DNA from: Ligula intestinalis
Lineage: Eukaryota > Platyhelminthes > Cestoda > Diphyllobothriidea > Diphyllobothriidae
Length of the DNA: 64,000 bases
Reading direction: 5' to 3'
Assembly: GCA_036362985.1 (NCBI GenBank)
Contig: JAYGXS010000003.1
Span: 78,834,205 to 78,898,204, forward strand
Position numbers and translations under genes: made by a program. The notes beneath the pieces were generated by a model. That model made no database searches and was not told the origin of the DNA. It saw nothing but the letters and a program-made list of their open reading frames with translations. Positions within the stretch are counted from its first letter, which is position 1, and each line of letters starts with the position of its first letter. Below, piece after piece: positions 46,120 through 56,736 of this stretch.

Positions 46120-46505
46120 GCGAATTTGGGATTGGCGTTGCTCACAGACCGGAAGCAACAATCCGAAGGCAACTTATGCGGCCCAAGGACCCAGTTCCCG
46201 TTAATGAAAAGTCCGGTGTCATTTACCGTATTGACTGCCTTTGTGGTCAAGCCAATTACGTTGGTGAAACCGGCAAACGGGTCCTCACGAGGATGCACCA
46301 GCATGACCTCACCGTGCAACGCAACGACAAGAATTCCGTGGTGGCCGCTCACGCATCCAAGCCAGGGCACAGCTTCGACTTCGAAAACGTGCGAATACTG
46401 GGTCGGTCAGACGACCGAACTTCACGCCTGCTGCAGGAAGCCTGGCATTCACGCGCAGGCTCAATTAACAGGCATGTCGAGCTTCCTGAGGCCTACCTCG
46501 CGTAG
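46011..46505 (+). pseudogene. PLE GIY-YIG endonuclease domain, frameshifted from the RT
   Basis: This frame is offset by one base from the reverse-transcriptase frame and overlaps it at 46011-46119; the true junction is near 46075. It carries the linker FGIGVAHRPEATIRRQLMRP, then GVIYRIDCLCGQANYVGETG (GIY and YIG halves with the tyrosines and glycine), R in GKRVLTRMHQH, and the C-terminal glutamate in LLQEAWHS. All expected catalytic positions seem to be present. A CxC pair in DCLCG matches the cysteine-containing insert of PLE endonucleases. It nicks target DNA for integration. The frame ends at TAG 46503-46505. The offset is consistent with loss of one base in an originally continuous ORF. 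Confidence 0.9.
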
Positions 46506-46595
46506 CGCGAGCAGATCGAGGGCAGAGGTCAAAGGCAGAGGTCAATCTCAGCGGAACTGACTTAATTACACTGTGAGCTGTGCGTTTTTTCATTT

Positions 46596-46634
46596 CTTGA
46601 CAATGAGCTCGCGGGAGAGTTCGAAACGTCGGAC
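46596..46634 (+). ncRNA. Hammerhead-ribozyme-like motif at the PLE 3' end
   Basis: TGACAATGAGCTC-GCGGGA-GAGTTC-GAAAC-GTC-GGAC: stem II (GAGCTC/GAGTTC, six pairs with one G-U), the GAAA box, a minimal stem III and the GUC triplet are in place. The 5' core reads TTGACAATGA where CTGATGA is expected, apparently by a 2-3 base insertion. It lies about 100 bases after the endonuclease stop codon, a position where PLE-associated hammerheads are known. Confidence 0.5.
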
Positions 46635-46700
46635 AAATACACTCCTGGTCCCAGAGAACGACTGTACTTCTTCTATCCAGCTACCTGGGCCTCGCATATT

Positions 46701-47534
46701 CTCGACCATTCAAAAAAGCGAATTGATTGTGTAATTGGGTCCACGAGGGAACTAGAAACATCAAGCGAAAAAAATTCTTTCCCCATCGATCACGTATACT
46801 TCTTCGGACTACTTACCTACAACTGGAGCCGGAGATATTTCTAAACCAAATCGTTCGTTGGCGTCTCAATACAAAAGGGCAGAGTCCAAAGAGTGTTTTG
46901 CTTATTGTTGGGGATGTAGGGCCGCCCTCAAAATTTGTGAGCACACGAGTAATTAGGGCGTCCTCAGCTTGGTCAGCCACATAAAGAGCATTAGTCAGAC
47001 AGCATTTGGGTAGGCAGGCACTGGTGCATGTGCTCTTGTTTGCAGCCGCGAGAGGTGTAGCGGTGCACGTGGACTTCATAGTTGGCAGATTGCAGTCAGA
47101 ATGCATAAGCACTATCAAGTAAATACAAGTGCCAGCTTCAATTGTGTTACCTAAGTTTTCTCTACTGGGGACAGTGGTGTTCTTAACTTCTCATAAAAAC
47201 TGTTTTGGAATGCATACTAGAATAAAGGGCTGTTCGGTATCGGCCATACATTACAGAGCACACAATAGGAAAGCATATTTATCCGACAATTTTGCACAGC
47301 GAATACTTGCGCCTTATCATTCACTCGCTGTGTTTGCATGAAAAGGCTGCCTCCACATTTTAAACTAATATTTATCTAGTTCGTCCGATTTTCTTTTCAT
47401 ATCCTTTTATTATTTAGAATATGCCCTAGTTTTTGGGAAAGATTTTTAACGTTGCGAAAATCCCCATTCGATAATTCAGAAGGACAGTTGGCGAGCATAC
47501 GTATACTTTCGATAAATTCTCTTCGGGCCATTAC
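46701..47534. other. Intergenic DNA
   Basis: No gene is supported. Opposed frames at 46727-46984 and 46813-47118 have no family resemblance. Confidence 0.35.
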
Positions 47535-47634
47535 NNNNNNNNNNNNNNNNNNNNNNNNNNNNNNNNNNNNNNNNNNNNNNNNNNNNNNNNNNNNNNNNNN
47601 NNNNNNNNNNNNNNNNNNNNNNNNNNNNNNNNNN
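47535..47634. other. Assembly gap (100 N)
   Basis: Exactly 100 undetermined bases separate unique DNA from unit A2. The frames reported across it are artefacts. The gap falls at the left edge of the duplicated unit, where the LTR should begin. Confidence 0.99.
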
Positions 47635-47965
47635 GTTCTCGCATCTATGAGGCGACGAATGAGGAGCTTGCACGCGTGCCCAACGCAAGTTGCCTCTCTG
47701 CCCAAAATCTCCAGGCCGACCTAGCCAATGAAAGCTATCTCTCTCTCTGTCTTCTGGCCTGACTACTCTAAGACCTCACTTGGGCCCGGTCAACCTACTG
47801 ATCGGACGTATCTCTCCCAAGTCAATCTTTTCTCCTCTTCCGTTGTGTACACAATAAACTCTTTCATCTATTCTGGCCTTTAAATACTTCTCTCTCCTCA
47901 GCACTAAGTAACCATGGTCTGAAAATCGCAGTTGCACGGTGAAACTCACTTAACCCCCTGCGATA
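47635..47965 (+). mobile_element. Solo LTR, 3' part (A2)
   Basis: It matches 13576-13904 and ends GCGATA, followed by AACG (47966-47969), as in A1. The 5' part lies in the gap. The polyadenylation signal is at about 47854. Confidence 0.65.
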
Positions 47966-48499
47966 AACGTTCATCAAGTATTTAAACCGGCCAGGCGATG
48001 AGTTTATGCTTCAATGGTTTTAGAATTAGACGTTTGACGCAAAAAGTCGGAAGTATTACCCTCGGATGGTACACCACGTTGGGCTGGGTATGACTGACTG
48101 TTCCCTTTGTCTTTGTCATCAGAACTATCTGCCAACAGAGAAATTGATATTACAGATTAGCTTTCGGTTGCTTAAGTGTTTATTGCTATATATTCTGAAC
48201 GATAAAGAATATGCAAGGCCTAGATGATCGAATGGACGCAAAGGCAAGGGTAGTTTAAGTAGTTCACCTACGAAAACGGTGGTTATATGGTTTATATGGG
48301 TACAGAATTAAGATTGGCAGTGATATATACATTAATAAGTGCTATGTGCATACTTATTTTGCTTTATGTAGAAATTTTGTTAATTTGTAGATGTAGATCT
48401 CTTTAATCTGTATTTTATGGATTGCGGAAAACCGATTAGTCAAAATGCTGGTTTTCTGAATTTACTGAAGAAGTAGAAATAGTGGTTAGGCGGCCATTT

Positions 48500-48940
48500 A
48501 TTTCACACTACCTGAGGTTTAAATTAACGTTGTGTGGTATAGGCCGCGGGTCAAGCTTCGCGTACATGTCTAATCTAAATGCGGAAACCCTTACTCCAAG
48601 CGATCCCGAGCAACCTTCACTCTTTATGATTTTTCCTCACCATCAAAACCCATTTTACGGCAACTGGCTGTCTTTCTATACTTCCATCGTGATATTTCTG
48701 CCGGGTTCAGATTATGTCTGAAGTGCCCAGCCTCAGCTCGAGAGATGAAGAAAAACTAGCTACCAACATAACGGATCTATAATCTTGGTCAATGGTGGTT
48801 GAAAGCCAATGCTTTAAGTCGTTGTAACACCACCTTGACATACCTTTCACTTGGTTGTACTCTGTTCCATTGAAGTTTAAATATGTGCTCAATCAATAAT
48901 TCAGTATTGAGTATCTTGTTCATCTAGTTTTATAAGGCTT
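48500..48940 (-). pseudogene. PLE reverse-transcriptase relic (A2)
   Basis: This is the second copy of the relic at 14440-14880, with FNGTEYNQVKG and the same deletion of the PMGSPLSG segment. It carries only a few substitutions relative to A1. Confidence 0.65.
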
Positions 48941-48960
48941 CTACCAGGATGAGATTGGGT

Positions 48961-49306
48961 TGAAATCCAAGCTTCTTTCGTATGTTTTACTATAAAAGAA
49001 ACATTAAAATTATGTATGTTCAGAACACAGAAAGTTTTGTTCTGTGAACATTAAATTGAAGTATCTGCACTTATGAGATATCACATTATTGCTGTGAAAG
49101 AAAAGTTTACAATCTAAAAAATTGTGCGCCATAAAATGTGGTTATAAACTTACACGTATATAACGTGCTTTCCCCACCGAAATTAACGACAGTCAACAGG
49201 CATAGATAGAAAAACCCAATATATGTCATCAATTATCTCTTTCAAGCCGTATGCAAAAGATGTCCACACAATTCATATCTTTTGAGCAGTATCAAGTATT
49301 AAAAAA
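48961..49306 (+). repeat. Dispersed repeat M, copy in A2
   Basis: The counterpart of 14900-15245. The following minus frame (49299-49673, 124 codons) is broken in A1 and is not considered a gene. Confidence 0.6.
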
Positions 49307-50089
49307 GCATATAGGGAGTTAACATATAAGTTTCCTCAAACTCTCCGTTGATATTCTGCCCCTTAACTCTACATGCTTGGACTGAGAACTCAGCGGAAAC
49401 GTAAGCAAGCATAATAAATGCCGTTTCGTTATCCATAAACAGTGAGTGTTTTTTAAATTTTAAGCAGTTGATACTAATGCTGTTGTAAACTTCAAATATT
49501 AAAGCAAATTTCACGCCAAAATATCGAAGTAAAATGATTTGGCAATATGTGGATATCAGCATATTGAGGGATATGTAGAAAAAATTCCTTTGAGTTTCTT
49601 TTTGTACATATGTATAGTGGTAGCAGAAAATTTGTTTCTCAGACTGTTGGCGCGGCCAGTTGTCTTTTGTCATGGGATGGAAAAAACTCCTCAGGGATTT
49701 TTAGGAGCAAAACCGTCGCTCTTGTGGGGGTTAATGCGTGGGATTTAAGAGAAAAAAAGGGGGTTCCCACTGGGGGGGCATTGCAAAGGTTCCCATGATC
49801 ATCACCGTGTGGAAGCCACATCCTGATTCTTCCTTGCTGATTGCAGAGTCCGCCATCGGAACTGGAAAAACAGAGGTATCCGTCCAGATCGTCGACAGTC
49901 CGCTGTGGGTCGAACCAAGGGTGAGTGTGTAGGCCGTCAGGTCTGGCTGATAAGATCGATAGCGGGGTAATCACAGTACGCAGATAGCCAAGTAGGGTAA
50001 ACGGCGGAGACCTTCGCATGAGCCTATGCGTGGGAGGGCGTTATAAATAGCAAAAGTGAATAGCTATAAAAACTAATACTACTGAAAAA

Positions 50090-52273
50090 TTGAAAGTAGT
50101 TTTATTATTTGAAATTGTCAGCTACGATCATTTCGTTCTCTAGCCCGCACTGCTATATCGATCCAGTTTTTGCTTAAAACCCTCAAGCAATTCCAACGAA
50201 ACGACGTCCTGAGGAAGCACAGTCCACGCTCCAACCACCCTTTTTGAGAAGACGTGTTTCCGAGCGTCCAGTCTGGCCCCTGTCACCTTTAAGGTGAGAG
50301 GATAACACCTCAAATTCGTGATTGTTGCTAATTCGAAGAAATCCCCTGATATAAGACAGCAGTCTTGAAGACGTAATAGGCGCAATGCTAGTATCAGATA
50401 CCCCGAAGCTGCCTGTAGCGCAATGGGAAGAGGTTTAGATTTGACAGCCGTGTTTCATAAGGCTGCGAGCCCTGCCCCATAACAAGTTTGGTTGCGCGCC
50501 GTTGTACCTTTTCCAGGATGTTGATGTCTTTCGTGGCCCAGGGTCTCCTAGCTTGGATAGCGGATTCTAGGTGCGGTCGTACGAAGGTTCCGAAGACTTT
50601 TGTGAAGCACTCTTCATTGAAGGTAGAAAAAGCTCGTTTGACGAGATATAGGATCGACATCGCGGAATTGGCTACCTTTGTGCTATGCAGGGAGGGTTTA
50701 AGCAAAGGCGTGCTCCAGACTCCCAAGTCCTTCTGGGCGTTCACTTCCTTCAATGGTATGTCATTCATTCGGTAAGCCGTGTCGTTTGAAAAACCGGATT
50801 TGCCGACTCGAATGGTGGTGCACTTGCTCTCATTGAACGAGAAGAGCCAGTCCGCCGACCATTTTTGAAGTCTATTAAAATTTGTTTGTACGTGCACATC
50901 GTCAACCACAGTTCAAATTACGCTCCAAAATTTGATATCATCAGCGAACATGGCGATACAGCAATCCAGTTTGAGGACACAATCGTTGATGTAGATAACA
51001 AACAAGATAGGGCCAAGAACAGAGCCTTGGGTAACACTACTCTTAACCTAAACCTTGGCTGACTGTTTATCGCTGATGTTGACAGTTTGCGAGCGACCGA
51101 TTAGGAAGCTTTTTATCCACGTAAGGAGCCTACCTCTTACTCCTATGCGGCTGAGTGTATAAGGGAGGTGGTGGTGCGGCACGCTATCAAAAGCCTTTTT
51201 GAAGTCAATTTAGACAGCGTGCACTGAGTTTCTACTATCGACGCCATCAGTCCACCGTTCTAAACAGAAGAGAAAGTTCGTTAAACAGGACCTACCTCTA
51301 CGAAAACCATGTTGAACATCCGATAGCAGATGGTTTTGTTTCAGAAGCTGCATAAGTTGTTGCTTGATAATTTGTTCCATGATTTTGAAACAGATTGCAG
51401 TAAGGCTGACCGGTCGGTAGTTATTCACCGAGACCCGGCTTCGCCCTTGTAGAGCGGCGTAATCCTCACGGATTTCCAATCTGCTGGTAGGCATCTGATC
51501 TCGAAGGATGTTTGGAAGAGCATAGAGAGTGATTTGGCCAACTCATTGGCAAGCTCCTTCAAAATCTTGGCTGGTACGTCGTCGGGACCTGGTGACTTAG
51601 ATTCTTTTAACCTTAAGAGTTCCTAAAGAACAACAGCCTTGGGGAATTGGACAGTCTCAACTATTGTATCCGCTTCGGTTTCGTCGGTGGGGTGATCGTG
51701 TGCCACTTCCTTTGTGAAGACTGACCGGAAAAATTTCAAAAGATAATCAGCCTTTTCTTCATCAGCTAGAAAGTCTCTTTCCTCAGCGGTCCTCAGCAGG
51801 GGTATCAGATCCTTGTTTTTGGTACTCTGCCTGAGGTAACTGTAAAACAGTTTGGGGGTCACTGTGGCCCGGTTTAGCAAGTCTGTTTCGAAAGCCCGTG
51901 TTGTTTTGAGAATAAGACCCTTGACCCGGTTTCTCTGAGTTTTGTAGGCACTGACAGATGCAGGAGTCCTGCCTGCTAGCATTTTTCCACAGCTTCCGCT
52001 TTGTATTCATTGCTATTTTTAAGGCCTACGTAAGCCATCGCGGTCTAGTGGTCACCTTTTTTCGCGAAATTGGACAGTGGTTGTCGATGAGCCTGTGTAG
52101 TGTGTTCCGGAACGCATCCCAGTCCGCAGTAATGTTTCCAGAAAATAGAGGTTCCCACTCGGCGCGCGTGAGTTCGGTCTACATTTGATCGAAATCGCCT
52201 CGCCAAATATTTCTTCTGGCTGTTAAGGGTCTCTCCGGTATCGAGAATAACGAAACCTCCCATAGCAGTACAA
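50090..52273 (-). pseudogene. CR1-like LINE ORF2, 3' portion (A2)
   Basis: The same order as in A1: linker, LTAICFKIMEQIIKQQLMQL, QHGFRRGRSCL, the FADD box at 50948-50937, ETRLSNLNLFPLRYRQLRG and a terminal segment ending EGFKQKLDRYSSAG (stop at 50140). An AATAAA-like signal follows in the 3' flank. The frame is interrupted at its 5' side by the hAT-like element (52274-53830). The upstream endonuclease continues at 53839-54520. Multiple stops show inactivity. Confidence 0.85.
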
Positions 52274-53830
52274 TAGCCGCCGAAGACCATGCAATGCTAA
52301 TTATGAAATTTGCCTGGACACTTTGGCATACATTTTAAAACACTATTGTGATTCATTCAGTTTATTGAATTCTGCAAAAGCCTTTTACTTAGTTAAATTG
52401 TCATACTAGTTAAGTTTATTAAGAGAAATAACCATTAGTTTTGGGGACATTGGAAGTAGCCATATGGAAGGAGTTTCCTATGATATTACAAAAGAGAGAA
52501 CTAAAGTGAACATTAATGTTAATAGTACTTAGAATAGACTCCAAAATAAATAAAATAGGTACAGAAGATATCCCTTCCAGAATTGGAAAGGTTATGCAAA
52601 ATTATTCAGATTGAAGTGAAGCCAAGTTAAAGGAACCAAATTTTTTTGCAGTAACATTGAACATATGTGTTTAAGAAATTATGTTTATCTATCTGGTGAA
52701 GTTTATTTGTAAAAAATGCATTAACACGAGAGTTTTTGTTTGAATGCAGCAAAGACCCTCAAATGTCCTTCAATAACAACCACATGTCTAACATGTTTTC
52801 GTAAATATAACACAAATAATGTCTTATTAAATGTAAGTCGTGAAGAAAAATAGTTTTTGGTATACGGTACAATCCCCTTTAACTTTATTTAGAAATGGAA
52901 CAGACGAAAAATAATAAGCACTTCAAAAAAGGCAATGTATATGGCCAGTTTTTTAAATTCGCCAGTATATATCTGAAAGTGGAATAAATCTACTCATGTG
53001 GAAGGTAAACCACATCAAAGAGATAAGAAAATTATTTTATTTCCAGTCAAATTGAATCTTTAATCTTCAGAAAACTTAAATAAATTCTCAAAATTCTCAA
53101 ATTTCACTGTGACATTACGTTGCAGAAATTTAATGTTCACAGAATTTCGTCAGCCAAATATCTTGTCAAAGCAATTTTGAGAGGTAACCTTTAATGGAAA
53201 GTTCTTTTATTAATCTTAGGAATAGTAGTTGCAGAGTTATACTGCTGACATGATTTACTCTTGACAATGTGGTTTGCTCTTTCTAGGCATTTCTACAAAG
53301 AAGCAAAATGGCCATCTTTCTAAGAACTAATATCCAAAAACATGTTCTCTCGGTAAATACGCTTTCTACATACCTTATTTTAAAGGTTTTGGTGTAAACG
53401 TAGAACAGATGCGAAAAATTATGAATTGATCAGTGAAGATAGTAAAAACAAGCAATTTGATGACACACTTTTTACGATGACATTCAATAAACACGTAACC
53501 GGTAAGAACAGAGTTTACAGAATATTTTGACTAAAGATAATTTCTTTTATTAAATTTAAAGTGGTCGCTTCAAGTTTTCAACTTAACACAATATCTTAAT
53601 TTATTTTTCTAATTTAGAGCTCTTTTTACGTCTCTAGAACCACGGCATTATCGAGAAAATTTTATACTCCTTTACGAACAGTTAGTAATTCCTATCGTTA
53701 TTTTAAGAACTAAATTGGCCTTATGCCGTTCATTAGTATTTCTATGTTTTCCTAAATATATTCACACTGGTATTGGAGTAATGATAAAACTTATACAAAT
53801 TAAGGAAAATTACATGGTCAACAGCGACAA
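52274..53830. mobile_element. Non-autonomous hAT-like element inserted in the CR1 (1557 bp)
   Basis: It starts TAGCCGCCGAAGACCATGCA and ends ACATGGTCAACAGCGACAA, imperfect inverted repeats homologous to the ends of 10117-11638, with the interior inverted relative to that copy. The flanking 8 bp are CAGTACAA (52266-52273) and CTGTACAA (53831-53838), one mismatch apart. Taking out the element and one target copy makes the CR1 protein continuous at this point (SDHVV then LLWE), which proves the insertion and its boundaries. There is no transposase frame, so it must have been mobilised in trans. Confidence 0.85.
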
Positions 53831-53838
53831 CTGTACAA

Positions 53839-54520
53839 CGTGGTCACTTTTACCTAGTGGAGGGAGACATGACACTTCGTCGATGCTGTCATGCGATTTT
53901 AATGGGAACGAGGTCCAGACAGTTAGACTGGTGGCCATCGCGCATTCTTGTCGGAAAAGTGATGTGTTGCGTGAGAAATAACTTGAGAGTCATGCTCAGA
54001 AACAGCTGTCGAAGGTTAGGTCGGAGCTATGTGCGCAATCCGCAACCCAGTCGATGTGAGGTGCGTTAAAGTCCCCCACAATCAGGATATCCGATCGTGC
54101 AGTAATATTTTCCAGCTCCTCTAGCAAGGAGTTTTCCATTACAGGGTCTTATCGGTGGTCGGTAGAGTGTCAGGACATCGAGGTTGGGTGCACCTGGTAC
54201 TTTACTGGACAGCCAGATAGCCTCGGAAGACACGCCAGTTTATCCGTTTTGTATAAACTTGTGAGTCCATTTTTCACGTATGTTGCTACACCACCGCCTT
54301 GACGAACTTATCTGTATTTTCTGAACAGTTTATAGCTAGGCATGGTCACCTCGCCATCGGCTACATGTTCAGACAGTGAAGTTTCCGTTATTGAAACTAT
54401 ATCCGGTGATAATTTACAGGCATGAATCTTCAGCTCGTCTAGCTTTGATAGCATACTCTGTGCATTTGTGTACATGAAAGTTAACTTTCTGTTTGCTCGA
54501 GCAGTGGTTACAGTCAGGCT
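53839..54520 (-). pseudogene. CR1-like LINE endonuclease domain (A2)
   Basis: On the minus strand: NAQSMLSKLDELK (about 54470), SPDIVSITETSLSEHV, then VATYVKNGL, SDILIVGDFNAPHIDW (about 54065), and SCLPPLGKSDHVV ending at the hAT insertion. This is the complete motif series of a CR1 endonuclease, with a few stops. The conserved tryptophan of TETWL is serine here. It is the upstream half of the LINE at 50090-52273. Confidence 0.8.
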
Positions 54521-54957
54521 CTCCTCGCCCCTTAAAGGGAGACCTATTCACATGTTTTTCGTGCGCGTTTGTATTCTCGGCAATAAGCGACACGTGTGAT
54601 CGTTCTAAAAACTGTACCAAAACCTACACATGCATAAGACAGAAAGTTAAAAACCTCGTTAATTAGGTGAATGGTGTCAACACATAGTTTTATTTGAAGA
54701 TCAGATAATCCTTCACTATGTCCAAAAATCTGAACCCAGCGAAAATCGAAAGGTTTAAATTAGAATTTCCAGAAAGATTTGAACCGTGTCGTAATCAAAA
54801 TCCTAAAATGATAACAAGGATGTTGGTTGAAGGAACTGTATAATAGTAAACAAAAATGGGACTTTTACAGCCGCATTTGACACTTACATTTGAAGTGATT
54901 AGTCACTGACCAGCATGTCCGCACGTAAGCTTACGCAATATATAATTTATGTGAGGT
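54521..54957. other. Short intergenic stretch
   Basis: The minus frame at 54414-54620 overlaps the LINE 5' end in another frame. Nothing else is seen. Confidence 0.3.
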
Positions 54958-55347
54958 TATCGCAGGGGGTTAAGTGAGTTAAACCTAGCAACTGCGATCT
55001 TCAGGCCATGTTTACTTAGTGCAGAAGAGAAGTTGTTAAAGGCAAGAGTAGCAGGAAAATAAAATTGTGTACACAAGGGAAAGGATAATAAATGGAGGAA
55101 GTGTGACTTGGGAGAACAAGTCCCCGCTGTAGATTGACCGGGTCCGAAGTGACTCTTTGACAGCAGCCAGACCAGTAGACAGAGAGAGTGCATCAATTGA
55201 CTAGTTCAGCCTGTGAAGGTTGGATGGTGTGTTGGGTGGTCCACGTCACGCGCGCTAGTATGTCTGGCGACCGCAACGACCTTGAGCTCCAGACAGACTG
55301 AGGCCACGAGAGGTAGGCCAGATATCGGCAAGCAGCGGCCCACTACA
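54958..55347 (-). mobile_element. Solo LTR (minus)
   Basis: On the minus strand it starts TGTAGTGGGCC and ends CTTAACCCCCTGCGATA, the same termini as the LTR at 13479-13904, sharing GACTTGGGAGAACAAG in antisense and GTGTACACAA. No clear target duplication is seen. The polyadenylation hexamer is altered (ACAATTTTATT). Confidence 0.6.
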
Positions 55348-55599
55348 GCGTCATTATCTACAAAATACGACGAAACCCTGGTTTTCTTATTTCAAAATAG
55401 ATCAGTCATTGTACAAAATCAAGAACCAAATAAAAATTTACTTAAAAGAGTGCTGGAATACAATCTCGAAATTTTGGGCTGATCGTCTTCATTCATTCAT
55501 TAAATTGGACGTTAAATGTAAGCATATATTAACATGCGAAAATATTCGCGGTCCAGATAAAATATTCCTTACATAATTGCCGAAAGAGGACGAAGAAGA
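55348..55599. other. Short intergenic stretch
   Basis: No feature is recognised. Confidence 0.3.
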
Positions 55600-56115
55600 G
55601 ACGATTTATGGGCCGGAGGTCAATATTGGCTGACGTTTCAAAAGCGTGCTCACTTCTATCGACAGAGTGTGGTGTCTGTACTCCTGTTCGCGTCACATTA
55701 ATCTGAGCAACCAGTAAAGTTGCTTAATGCCCATGCGTCAATCGATCGCACCGATCGATTTCTGTGGCTGTTTGAATTACTCGTGCCCTCACGGACATCA
55801 TCAGCAGCTGTGTCATGTGGTTTCTGGGTGTCATGAGAGTTTCCACCCTCTCTGCTCGCGACTGCCGGCAGTCGGCCCCGCTTTTTTCCCATCGTCCGAC
55901 ACATTGCTCCGTTTTGAGCCGATATTAACCTTCTGTGGAGCACTTGGAAGGCGAAATGAATGTCCGTGACTCTGTTTCGTGTGCCATTCAACTACCAAAT
56001 TTCTAGCAGCAATCTGACCATTTTTTCCTTCGCTCGGTTTATTTCAATCGCTTTTTCAAAAGCGAAAGAGTAGTCCTTCCACTTCACTTGGTCATGGACC
56101 ACAGACATCGCATCC
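55600..56115 (-). pseudogene. PLE C-terminal region and tail (second family member)
   Basis: On the minus strand YSFAFEKAIEINRAKEK (about 56065), then LNGTRNRVTD, LHRRLISAQN and SNSHRNRSVRSIDAW (about 55760) follow the same course as the plus-strand element at 19190-19560. A hammerhead-like 3' half closes it at 55629. No complete GIY-YIG domain belongs to this piece. Confidence 0.65.
55629..55670 (-). ncRNA. Hammerhead-like 3' half in PLE tail
   Basis: The minus strand reads GAAGTGAGCACGCTTTTGAAACGTCAGCC. The GAAAC-GTC box and cleavage triplet are intact and TGAG matches the end of CUGAUGAG, but the first core bases are changed. The plus-strand relative at 19628-19655 is more decayed (GAAAAGTGAG). 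Confidence 0.4.
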
Positions 56116-56159
56116 TCGCGGTGATCCATGTGTGATGCCCGTGCGCTCGTACGTCCGTT

Positions 56160-56736
56160 GACTATTGATTGTCGCCATCCTCTACACTGTTATCGGCGCT
56201 GCGTCGCCTGTCCCTCCGACTCCGAATCCCCCGCGTTCACTTCCTCGTGTGTGCCTGCATCAGCCTGCCCCTCGTTCCTGGTCTCATAGTTGCCCTCGTG
56301 AGAACCCATCCCACGCCAATAATGTGACTCGCGCCGGTTGTCAACTCCACTCATTGTGGCAAACTGTCGGTTTTTCTGTGTCACCACTCTCCCGCCTTAG
56401 TGGCCCGTTTTGTGTGGGCGTGAGCCTTGCGCGGATAGCTTGGTAGGCAGAATTCAACTCAATGGGTCTGTTGAGTGTGCCGGTCGACGACTAGCTTTCG
56501 AGCACTAGTCTAGCCATCTAATCACTGGGCCTTCCGATCGCCCTTGCCTTTTTAAAGGCGAAAGCGTGGTTCCGTTGCTGCACGTGGCCGTAAACCATAG
56601 AATGCTCGACTTTGCGGTGAATTGCGAGCTTGTGTTGATTCAACCTCGTGCCAAGACATTTGCCAGTTTCACCGACATACCTCGCATCACAATCTTGGCA
56701 AGAGATGCTGCAGACCACTGCTGATTGTTTGGTCAC
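56160..56736 (-). pseudogene. PLE GIY-YIG endonuclease fragment
   Basis: The minus strand from 56736 reads KQSAVVCSISCQDCDARYVG and ETGKCLGTRLNQHKLAIHRK, followed by HAFAFKKARAIGRPSD and a stop; beyond it GTLNRPIELNSAYQAIRA continues in another frame. GIY- and YIG-type halves are present; the residue after GK is cysteine where arginine is usual, and a downstream arginine (TRL) remains. It is a sister of the plus-strand fragment at 21960-22520, and abuts unit B2. Confidence 0.75.

Larger units (their letters stand above)
44242..46700 (+). mobile_element. Nearly full-length Penelope-like retroelement (PLE)
   Basis: The element encodes, in order, an N-terminal PLE domain, a reverse transcriptase with YVDD, a basic linker and a GIY-YIG endonuclease, then ends in a tail with a hammerhead-like motif at 46596-46634. 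Combined coding length is about 750 codons, close to the usual PLE size, so only a few tens of N-terminal codons seem to be missing. Two lesions inactivate it: one in-frame TAG at 45721 and one frameshift near 46075. Its codons are otherwise clean, which makes it by far the youngest element here. No long terminal direct repeat is visible within the borders. Confidence 0.85.
47635..52818 (+). repeat. Duplicated unit A, copy 2
   Basis: Collinear with 13576-18762. It begins within the LTR (TG start lost in the gap) and ends where copy 1 switches to a PLE fragment. Beyond 52818 this copy carries on with the rest of the hAT-like element, so it preserves the older arrangement. Confidence 0.9.

Noticed and set aside
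47397..47724. Frames running through the N gap
   Set aside because: Produced by reading undetermined bases as open codons.
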